Part shown: positions 1 through 4,365 of the stretch, one piece after another
Numbering within the stretch: the first letter of the stretch is position 1
Layout: each line of letters opens with the position of its first letter
Source of the DNA: UBA6398 sp963644855
GTDB taxonomy: Bacteria > Bacteroidota > Bacteroidia > Bacteroidales > Bacteroidaceae
DNA: 5,575 bases
Assembly (NCBI GenBank): GCA_963644855.1
Contig: CAVIQL010000058.1
Span: 1-5,575 of the forward strand
Reading direction: 5' to 3'
The notes under the pieces: model-generated
Databases searched by the model: none
The model's input: the letters and a program-made list of their open reading frames with translations, nothing else
What the model was told of the DNA's origin: nothing
Position numbers and translations under genes: made by a program

Positions 1-58
1 TACGCACCTATATTTTGCGTAGGTGTTTTCATGTGGTTTTCTACCTTTTATGTATCTG

Positions 59-89
59 CAAATGTATGGATTGTTTTTGAAATTGCAAA
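59..89 (-). promoter_or_regulatory. Bacteroidota-type promoter in copy A, directed off the left edge
   Basis: On the minus strand TTTG (89-86) is followed after 19 bp by TACATTTG (66-59). This matches the known Bacteroidota housekeeping promoter pattern of a TTTG -33 box and a TAnnTTTG -7 box. Transcription would begin near position 50 and run leftwards. The gene it serves lies outside the window. Confidence 0.75.
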
Positions 90-203
90 GTTTTTTCGTA
101 GGAAAAATGATTTTTTTTTGATAGTTATCGGTTTTTTGAAAAGCGTTATGAGGTGCCGCAAAAATGATATGGGATATCGCAAAAATAATGTCGGTTATTA
201 TTT

Positions 204-245
204 AAACAATGTCAGACCTTTTTTAAAAAAGGTCTGACATTGTTT
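204..245. terminator. Perfect 42-bp palindrome downstream of the 466-aa gene, possible terminator
   Basis: The 21-base arms are exactly complementary and meet at TTTTTT|AAAAAA (between 224 and 225). The palindrome starts right after the stop codon of the 466-aa gene. It can form a very long hairpin in transcripts from either strand. The minus-strand transcript lacks a clear U-tract after the stem, so intrinsic termination is likely but not proven. Protection of the mRNA 3' end is an alternative role. Copies B and C carry two mismatched pairs here. Confidence 0.55.
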
Positions 246-1646
246 TTACGAGATGCGATATCGTTTTTGCGCGGTTAGTATTCCGTTTTTCAAAAGCGTT
301 TTTGTTTCCTTTTCAATGCTTAGTTTTATGTTTTCTTGTGGAATTTTGCTGAACTGCGAAGCTATGTAATTGCTTAGTTCTGCAAAGGTGGTTGGCTCTG
401 AAAGTATGTAGGTGATGTTGTATGCCATGTTGTTGAGCGGAAATTCCTTGTAGCCTTTGCCCGAAACCGTTGGTATCACTGCGATGTCCCGGCAATCGTT
501 GTCGATGTTCAATTGTCGGTTTATTGCCTGGCGTTCCTCATCTGCTATTTCGTGGATATAGGCGTAGGGATTGAGTTGCAGAGTGAATGTTTGCCGTTCT
601 TGTGCGGTGGAGTTGGGGAATGCAATGTTTTTGGCGGCTTTCTTTTCTTGTTCCATCAGTTGGTGGGGTGTAAGTGTGTGCCAATGTTCTTCTGCTTTTC
701 TCAGGAAATTATTGTATTTTGCCGTAGTGTTTTCTGTGGGCAGGCTTATTGCCAATCCGCATAGCCTTTTGTGGCGTGCAGGAAACATTGCTGCGATTCT
801 TTCATACGTTTCGGGATATTTGCGTAGCAGTGTGCGTTCCACCATGTCGCATACTTCGGGCGTGCGCTTGTGTCCTCCGAGAATGTGAACGAATTGCCGT
901 TGGTCGTAATGGCTAAGGTCGCAAAATTCATCGGCACGATATCCGTTGTCTCGTATTGTCTCGGGATATATAGTGGATATGTCGATGCCTTTGTTGCGTG
1001 CCATTATCGAGAAAAACATTTGCTCATAAACCACGTTGGCACTTATGTCGGCGTTGCGAAACCTCTCGCCGTTGAAGTCGTTATCCTTGAAAAATCTTTC
1101 AACTTCTTCACAAAATTCGCCGAAGAATTCAATGTTGTTTCCGCCACAAAAACCGAGATTGTACGATGGTACATCGTCTTTGACCAATGCTTCGTGAAAT
1201 TGTGGCGCAAGTTTCAGTCCGTCAACGGCGAGAAAACGGCTTATCATGCCTTTGTAATAGTCGGAGCAGTATTCTTTGTTTTGTGCAACGAGTTGTGCTT
1301 TTTCGATATCTTTTGGCAGTTGTTGCGGCAGGTATATGTCGCCGTCGATGTGGAGAAACGGCGCGGTTTGCATGGAATAGGCGCGCACTTTTGCCAGTGC
1401 CCAATGGCAGGTGAGGCAATTGAAATTGTCGAAACTCAATGTAACTTCGGAATAAGGGAGTTTGAGCGTGTCGACAAGCACCCTTGCCCCCTCGCTGTCG
1501 GTATATAGGGTGATTTTGTTGAAATGTTCTTTCAAACTCATGCAGCTTAAAGCCCACGACATCAGGTTGTATTCCGCGTTTATCCACCAAAACGGCGATT
1601 CTGTGAGCTTTCGGCCGCCACACCATAGGGTTTGTATAATGTTCAT
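246..1646 (-). CDS. Glycosyltransferase-like protein (DUF6734-like) with a C-terminal PqqD-like region
   Basis: This is a 466-aa protein with no signal peptide or membrane segment, so probably cytoplasmic. Residues 1-290 resemble a family I recall as DUF6734: a start of the type MNIIQTLWCGG, YNLMSWALSCMSL (26-38), ITLYTDSEG, FLHIDGDIYL (97-106, with the DGD at 101-103 resembling the metal-binding DXD of GT-A glycosyltransferases), NLGFCGGN and QFVHILGGHK (251-260). No transferase activity is demonstrated, and donor and acceptor are unknown. Residues 301-380 are a charged linker. Residues 385-459 follow the PqqD/RiPP-recognition-element pattern: an I-A-V-I strand, LNNMAYNITYIL, then AELSNYIASQF and LLKNGIL. 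Such domains bind leader peptides, so a Ser-Gly protein could be the acceptor (inference). The start fits the family N-terminus and follows an A-rich sequence. No promoter of its own was found; it may be read through from the 173-aa gene 226 bp upstream. The last eight codons lie in repeat A. Confidence 0.8.
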   Translation of the reverse strand: MNIIQTLWCGGRKLTESPFWWINAEYNLMSWALSCMSLKEHFNKITLYTDSEGARVLVDTLKLPYSEVTLSFDNFNCLTCHWALAKVRAYSMQTAPFLHIDGDIYLPQQLPKDIEKAQLVAQNKEYCSDYYKGMISRFLAVDGLKLAPQFHEALVKDDVPSYNLGFCGGNNIEFFGEFCEEVERFFKDNDFNGERFRNADISANVVYEQMFFSIMARNKGIDISTIYPETIRDNGYRADEFCDLSHYDQRQFVHILGGHKRTPEVCDMVERTLLRKYPETYERIAAMFPARHKRLCGLAISLPTENTTAKYNNFLRKAEEHWHTLTPHQLMEQEKKAAKNIAFPNSTAQERQTFTLQLNPYAYIHEIADEERQAINRQLNIDNDCRDIAVIPTVSGKGYKEFPLNNMAYNITYILSEPTTFAELSNYIASQFSKIPQENIKLSIEKETKTLLKNGILTAQKRYRIS

Positions 1647-1872
1647 CTTGTGATATTAGGTTTTTGTAGAGCAAAACGGCGCGAGTTGCCCCGCGCTGTA
1701 GAAAAAGGTTCTTTATGTTAGTGGTTTTTACCTGACGCATTCGCATTTTGTGTCATAGTAGCCCATCGTTTCAAGAGTTTGTTTACCCTTTGTAGAATAT
1801 GGTTTGAACGATGTCGGATATTGTTTAAATTCCAAGCCTTATCGTTTTGTCGCCGTCTTGTCTTGAGAAAAA
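1647..1872. other. Spacer between the 173-aa gene and the 466-aa gene
   Basis: I see no supported gene in this 226-bp spacer. It contains the degenerate 21-bp array at 1798-1860, close behind the stop of the 173-aa gene. I found no exact TAnnTTTG box on the minus strand ahead of the 466-aa start, so that gene may depend on read-through or on a promoter departing from consensus. The ORF-like stretch running up to 1746 is the 466-aa gene in another frame. Confidence 0.6.
1798..1860 (-). repeat. Degenerate 21-bp-periodic array, relative of repeats A to C
   Basis: Three consecutive 21-bp units (1798-1818, 1819-1839, 1840-1860) each begin with TAT and have TTT at unit positions 6-8. This is the phase and wording of the arrays in A, B and C. 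The segment 1807-1825 (AACGATGTC, G, GATATTGTT) is palindromic if G-U pairs are allowed and echoes the ATGTC/GACAT motif of the other copies. Like them, it lies just downstream of a minus-strand stop codon, at 1873. It is probably an eroded or founding member of the family. Confidence 0.6.
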
Positions 1873-2394
1873 TCAGTGGGGTATATTGTTGCGGTCAATG
1901 GGTTGAATTTTGAATTTCACCTTCAAAGCCTTGTTGGGATTGTATTTGTCAAATTTTTTCCCGTTGAGCTTTGCGTCAACTTTCACTGCAAAACATTTCC
2001 CCTCCTTTTTCAGAATGTCGTAGTCGGGTTCGCCGTTTGTGGTTTCTGAATGTAAACCTTTGTCTATGGCAAGGAGCGTGAACCGTTTCTTGCCTTGGGC
2101 GGGCATTGGCGTATTAAAAATTTTTTCTTCAGAATAGTCGTATCGGCGTGTCGTGCCTGGGAACGGATTGTAGGAATATGCTACAAACAAAGTGAACTCT
2201 GTGTAGTTTTTCTTGCTTTCATCATATTTCCCTGTAAGAATAACTCTACATCTTGCAGAAAGTTTTTGGGAATATACCAAAGTTTCTTCCGCTCCAGACG
2301 AGAATACTCTGTCTTGGAATGGGTTGTTGTTTTCTCCTTGCGCAGATGCTATCGTGCATATGGCAAGCATTAGTGTCAGAATAGTTGCTTTCAT
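1873..2394 (-). CDS. Secreted 173-aa protein of unknown function
   Basis: Residues 1-19 form a Sec signal peptide (short basic start, hydrophobic core, ASA followed by Q), so the mature protein of about 154 aa should reach the periplasm or beyond. There is no lipobox cysteine. The mature part alternates polar and hydrophobic residues as in beta-rich proteins and has two cysteines, in ARCRV and GKCFAV. Its second half (FTLLAIDKG, then CFAVKVDAKL, then ALKVKFKIQP) can be lined up loosely with the secreted 224/225-aa proteins (VNLKIEDQ, then IKIKVKAY, then LTAYIDFRPF). It may therefore be a shorter, distant relative, which is tentative. It has no Ser-Gly partner. Its start is 16 bp from repeat B, which lacks the -7 box found in A and C, so its promoter is unclear. 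Confidence 0.75.
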   Translation of the reverse strand: MKATILTLMLAICTIASAQGENNNPFQDRVFSSGAEETLVYSQKLSARCRVILTGKYDESKKNYTEFTLFVAYSYNPFPGTTRRYDYSEEKIFNTPMPAQGKKRFTLLAIDKGLHSETTNGEPDYDILKKEGKCFAVKVDAKLNGKKFDKYNPNKALKVKFKIQPIDRNNIPH

Positions 2395-2410
2395 GAGTTT
2401 TCTTACTTTT

Positions 2411-2591
2411 TGTTTTTGAAATTACAAAGTTTTTTTTGATAGATATCGTTTTTTGAAAAGCGTTATAGGGTGCCGCAAAATTGATATGGGATATCGCAAA
2501 AATAATGTCGGTTATTATTTAAACAATGTCAGACATTATTTAAAAAAGGTCTGACATTGTTTTTACGAGATGCGATATCGTTTTTGCACGG
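2411..2591 (-). repeat. Intergenic repeat copy B, truncated and diverged
   Basis: This aligns with positions 72-274 of copy A. It has scattered substitutions, a net loss of roughly 20 bp in the T-rich stretch, and GCACGG where A and C have GCGCGG. The leader half of A/C, including the TACATTTG -7 box, is absent; homology stops inside the promoter spacer, 16 bp ahead of the 173-aa start codon. The 85 bp between this repeat and the stop of the 225-aa gene (2592-2676) show nothing I can name. Confidence 0.9.
2521..2562. terminator. Hairpin in copy B, possible terminator
   Basis: A 14-bp perfect stem (AAACAATGTCAGAC pairing with GTCTGACATTGTTT) continues inward with two mismatched pairs and an A/T-rich centre. 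It lies about 115 nt after the stop of the 225-aa gene and is identical to the corresponding hairpin in copy C. As in the other copies, no strong U-tract follows on the minus strand. Confidence 0.45.
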
Positions 2592-2676
2592 TTCTTACGA
2601 GTTTGCTGTTCTAAAGTTTAGCTTTTTTGAAAGTTGCCTTAAACAGAAAGAGATTGCCTTTACAACAGCTCTTGCA

Positions 2677-3354
2677 TTAGGGATTGATAATATAGTATTT
2701 TTGATAGAATTTTCTTACCCATTCGTCTAATTTATTTTCATGCTCTTTTAGCCATTTGTTTTTCTTGTTATAAAGTTTTTCTTGTTTCACTCTGATTTTT
2801 TCATTGCTAAATCCTTCTTTCGCGGTGTAATGAACTTTCCCACGTTTTAATTTGAAATGTACCTCATTGCCTCTTCCGCCTTCAAAAGGCCTGAAATCGA
2901 TGTATGCAGTAAGTTTTTTTGTATGCGATGGCTCGTCAAAAGCGTGATAAGCCTTGACTTTTATTTTTATGTGCCTTTTCAACTTGCGAAAGTCTTTATG
3001 AGCAGACCAAATATGTTTTTTTATTGGATTTGTTGAGTAAGGGTGTTGATCTTCTATCTTAAGATTAACTGTACCCACCGAGTTTTTGTATCCTCGATAT
3101 CCGAAACTCATACCTACAAAGCAAACCAAAGTATCTTCGTCTGTCATGATTCGGTAAGGACCACATATATTATATTTGTCCGTAGTGATGATACTAACAG
3201 GTTTTCCTTTTACCATGCAGATTCCTCTTTGCGTGTAGAAACAACTCGTTGAATCATCGCAAATTTGGGTGTAACGAGGTTCAACGCGTGTTTGTCCTAT
3301 TGCCGTAATAAACGGCAACAGGACAAATGTGATTGAAAAAAATATTCTTCTCAT
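2677..3354 (-). CDS. Secreted 225-aa protein, partner of the upstream Ser-Gly protein
   Basis: A Sec signal peptide covers residues 1-20 (MRR, hydrophobic core, AIG followed by Q), with no lipobox. The mature protein is paralogous to the 224-aa protein at 4366-5040. Shared blocks are DTLVC, GYKNSVGT, NLK(I/V)EDQ, RKLKRHI, KVKAY and a D-F-x-P-F block. They are followed by a Lys/Glu-rich, probably helical tail from about residue 170. The sequence between blocks differs strongly. It matches no family I recognise. The start codon lies 2 nt after the stop of the Ser-Gly gene, so the two are co-transcribed and probably translationally coupled. Codons for the signal peptide form a long hairpin. A periplasmic partner, chaperone, immunity or surface-anchoring role is conceivable but only inferred. 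Confidence 0.85.
   Translation of the reverse strand: MRRIFFSITFVLLPFITAIGQTRVEPRYTQICDDSTSCFYTQRGICMVKGKPVSIITTDKYNICGPYRIMTDEDTLVCFVGMSFGYRGYKNSVGTVNLKIEDQHPYSTNPIKKHIWSAHKDFRKLKRHIKIKVKAYHAFDEPSHTKKLTAYIDFRPFEGGRGNEVHFKLKRGKVHYTAKEGFSNEKIRVKQEKLYNKKNKWLKEHENKLDEWVRKFYQKYYIINP
3291..3327 (-). repeat. Inverted repeat inside signal-peptide codons of the 225-aa gene
   Basis: Arms of 16 bp (3291-3306 and 3312-3327) surround a 5-nt spacer. The single mismatch becomes a G-U pair in the minus-strand mRNA, so all 16 pairs can form. It starts about 27 nt into the coding sequence. The same position in the paralog (4984-5012) has a perfect 12-bp version. Confidence 0.7.
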
Positions 3355-3356
3355 GA

Positions 3357-4004
3357 TTATGGTTTTTCTAAAATATTACAGCTAAACGATTGTGAGTCTA
3401 CATTTATTTTCGGTTCTCCGAAATTATCGGATACCGATAGAGTAATACCACCAGATATAATTGCATATAGAGATTTTGCTTCAGGTGATGTCGTTGAACA
3501 ATCTATGTAACAACTTTCGCGGGTTTCAGGGCAATAGGAAAAGTCTTTGCTTCCCCCTTCCGTGATATATTTAATAGGTTTCCCTTCACTATCAACGCCG
3601 CATGGGTTTTCTTTTCCTTCTATATTAAAAGAGATTGTAACATTGTCGTAATGCATCTGCCAATTCTCGTATTTGCTATAGCGGTCTGCATGTACTTGGT
3701 AGCTTATTGTACAAAAAGCATCGAATAGGTATGATCCAAAATTGCAAGGTTGTTCCATTGTGATTTTTCCAGTTCCTGGAATTTCTTCATGTTTAGGATC
3801 ATCGTCTCCGCTACCAGAGCCAGAGCCGCTTCCACTGCCGCTTCCGGATCCACAGCCGCAGCCGCTTCCGGATCCGCTACCGCTTCCCGAACCAGAACCA
3901 CTGCCTGAACCGCTTCCGCAACCATATGATGCGGGCGTTGCGTCTTGATTGTTGATTTTGTTAACCAATTCCTCTGTGATTGGTCTTAGATTTTTTTTGT
4001 TCAT
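3357..4004 (-). CDS. Ser-Gly-repeat protein with leader-like N-terminus and cysteine-rich C-terminal domain
   Basis: This 215-aa protein is of unknown family. Residues 1-28 are a charged, helix-prone stretch (LRPITEELVNKINN) with no hydrophobic core, so not a Sec signal; it resembles a peptide leader. Residues 29-66 are CG, nine SG units, CGCG, then seven SG units, followed by DDD. Residues 80-215 look like a beta-rich domain with C158-x6-C165-x3-C169 and C209, all conserved in the paralog at 5037-5575. GKPI-Y-x-T-x-GGS and DRY are also shared. Start choice: the ATG follows an A-rich region and opens the leader; the promoter at 4175-4145 lies about 135 nt upstream. The next gene begins 2 nt after the stop. 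It could be a precursor modified on Ser or Cys and exported without Sec, or a surface protein with a flexible linker. Function is unknown. Confidence 0.85.
   Translation of the reverse strand: MNKKNLRPITEELVNKINNQDATPASYGCGSGSGSGSGSGSGSGSGSGCGCGSGSGSGSGSGSGSGDDDPKHEEIPGTGKITMEQPCNFGSYLFDAFCTISYQVHADRYSKYENWQMHYDNVTISFNIEGKENPCGVDSEGKPIKYITEGGSKDFSYCPETRESCYIDCSTTSPEAKSLYAIISGGITLSVSDNFGEPKINVDSQSFSCNILEKP
3807..3920 (-). repeat. Ser-Gly dipeptide tract, CG(SG)9CGCG(SG)7
   Basis: This 114-bp tract encodes residues 29-66. Serine is spelled with AGC, AGT, TCA, TCT, TCG and TCC, and glycine with several codons, so the DNA is not a simple 6-bp microsatellite even though the peptide is almost perfectly periodic. 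Three cysteines replace serine at fixed points: C29 at the start, C49 and C51 in the middle. Confidence 0.95.
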
Positions 4005-4028
4005 AGTTTTTTGTTTTTAAAGTTTATG

Positions 4029-4062
4029 GGGACAATTTTTGTTGTTAGGATTTGTGTGTCCC
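4029..4062 (-). repeat. Inverted repeat in the 5' leader of the 215-aa Ser-Gly gene
   Basis: GGGACA (4029-4034) and TGTCCC (4057-4062) can pair around a 22-nt A/T-rich loop in the leader RNA, about 25 nt ahead of the start codon. The stem is only 6 bp, so it may be fortuitous. Confidence 0.35.
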
Positions 4063-4085
4063 GTTGGCACATTTCCTTGTTCTAT

Positions 4086-4118
4086 TTACGCACCTATATT
4101 TTGCGTAGGTGTTTTCAT
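4086..4118 (-). CDS. Possible 10-residue leader peptide (upstream ORF)
   Basis: The ORF reads MKTPTQNIGA followed by TAA. It would start about 20 nt after the predicted transcription start and end 81 nt before the Ser-Gly gene. It covers two mutually exclusive 6-bp hairpins (4087-4092 with 4102-4107; 4091-4096 with 4106-4111), a layout seen in attenuators and translation-controlled leaders. Copy A has the same ORF from position 32, running to the window edge. Evidence for translation is only positional. Confidence 0.3.
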   Translation of the reverse strand: MKTPTQNIGA

Positions 4119-4144
4119 GTGGTTTTCTACCTTTTATGTATCTG

Positions 4145-4175
4145 CAAATGTATGGATTGTTTTTGAAATTGCAAA
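4145..4175 (-). promoter_or_regulatory. Bacteroidota-type promoter for the Ser-Gly/225-aa operon
   Basis: TTTG (4175-4172) is followed after 19 bp by TACATTTG (4152-4145) on the minus strand, fitting the TTTG/TAnnTTTG consensus exactly. Transcription should start near 4138, leaving a leader of about 135 nt before the start codon at 4004. Confidence 0.8.
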
Positions 4176-4289
4176 GTTTTTTCGTAGGAAAAATGATTTT
4201 TTTTTGATAGTTATCGGTTTTTTGAAAAGCGTTATGAGGTGCCGCAAAAATGATATGGGATATCGCAAAAATAATGTCGGTTATTATTT

Positions 4290-4331
4290 AAACAATGTCA
4301 GACATTATTTAAAAAAGGTCTGACATTGTTT
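4290..4331. terminator. Hairpin downstream of the 224-aa gene, possible terminator
   Basis: The 14-bp outer stem is the same as in copy B, with two mismatched pairs near the A/T-rich centre. It begins about 35 nt after the stop codon and ahead of the next promoter, the expected place for a terminator. A U-tract after the stem is not evident on the minus strand. Confidence 0.5.
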
Positions 4332-4365
4332 TTACGAGATGCGATATCGTTTTTGCGCGGGTAAA

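Larger units (their letters stand above)
1..274 (-). repeat. Intergenic repeat copy A (hairpin, promoter and leader module), left end possibly cut by the window
   Basis: This stretch matches 4087-4360 base for base with no indels and only two differences, at 218 and 221. Read on the minus strand, the direction of all genes here, it holds in order a 21-bp-periodic palindromic block (274 down to about 154), a T/A-rich stretch, a Bacteroidota-type promoter (89-59) and a leader with a possible small ORF starting at 32. Its right end codes for the last eight residues of the 466-aa protein. By analogy with copy C, it should drive another gene leftwards out of the window, plausibly another Ser-Gly protein. 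The plus-strand ORF inside it is judged to be noncoding. Confidence 0.95.
4087..4360 (-). repeat. Intergenic repeat copy C (hairpin, promoter and leader module)
   Basis: This is 272/274 identical to copy A in the same orientation. It starts 6 bp past the stop codon of the 224-aa gene. On the minus strand it holds the 21-bp-periodic palindromic block, the promoter and the short leader ORF. It seems to end one transcription unit and start the next. Because copy A is cut at position 1, the real repeat could extend further left than 4087. Confidence 0.95.
4005..4365. other. 361-bp spacer upstream of the 215-aa Ser-Gly gene
   Basis: Reading leftwards, the spacer contains repeat copy C (4360-4087) with its hairpin, a promoter, a possible short leader ORF, and then about 80 bp of unique leader (4086-4005) with an inverted repeat. 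The unique part ends in an A-rich segment just ahead of the start codon. No other gene is supported in it. Confidence 0.8.

Noticed and set aside
31..237. Plus-strand ORF of 68 codons, repeated as the end of the ORF at 4039-4323
   Set aside because: It lies wholly in the repeat, opposes all other genes, owes its repetitive peptide to the 21-bp period (a multiple of 3), and runs through the palindrome. It has no supported start context.
154..274. CRISPR array
   Set aside because: The 21-bp units are contiguous and degenerate with no spacers between constant repeats, and no cas genes are present.
870..1508. Plus-strand ORF of 212 codons
   Set aside because: It is antisense to the 466-aa gene, which has a recognisable family-like N-terminus and motifs; the antisense peptide shows nothing recognisable.
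1222..1746. Minus-strand ORF of 174 codons extending upstream of the 466-aa start
   Set aside because: It overlaps the 466-aa gene in another frame and has Arg/His/Gln-rich, frame-shadow composition.
2592..2676. Possible small RNA or terminator behind the 225-aa gene
   Set aside because: I saw only a short direct repeat (AAGGCAA twice on the minus strand) and no stable stem followed by a U-tract.
3807..3920. Simple microsatellite or phase-variation tract
   Set aside because: The DNA uses many different Ser and Gly codons, so uninterrupted identical units for frequent slippage are lacking, and a 6-bp change would not shift the frame.
3357..4004. Lipoprotein reading of the Ser-Gly protein, with Cys29 as lipobox
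   Set aside because: There is no hydrophobic signal core ahead of the cysteine; residues 1-28 are polar and charged.
1..4360. Integron-like cassette array with attC sites
   Set aside because: Palindromic elements follow each unit, but I could not find convincing paired RYYYAAC/GTTRRRY core sites, and each spacer carries its own promoter. No integrase is in the window.
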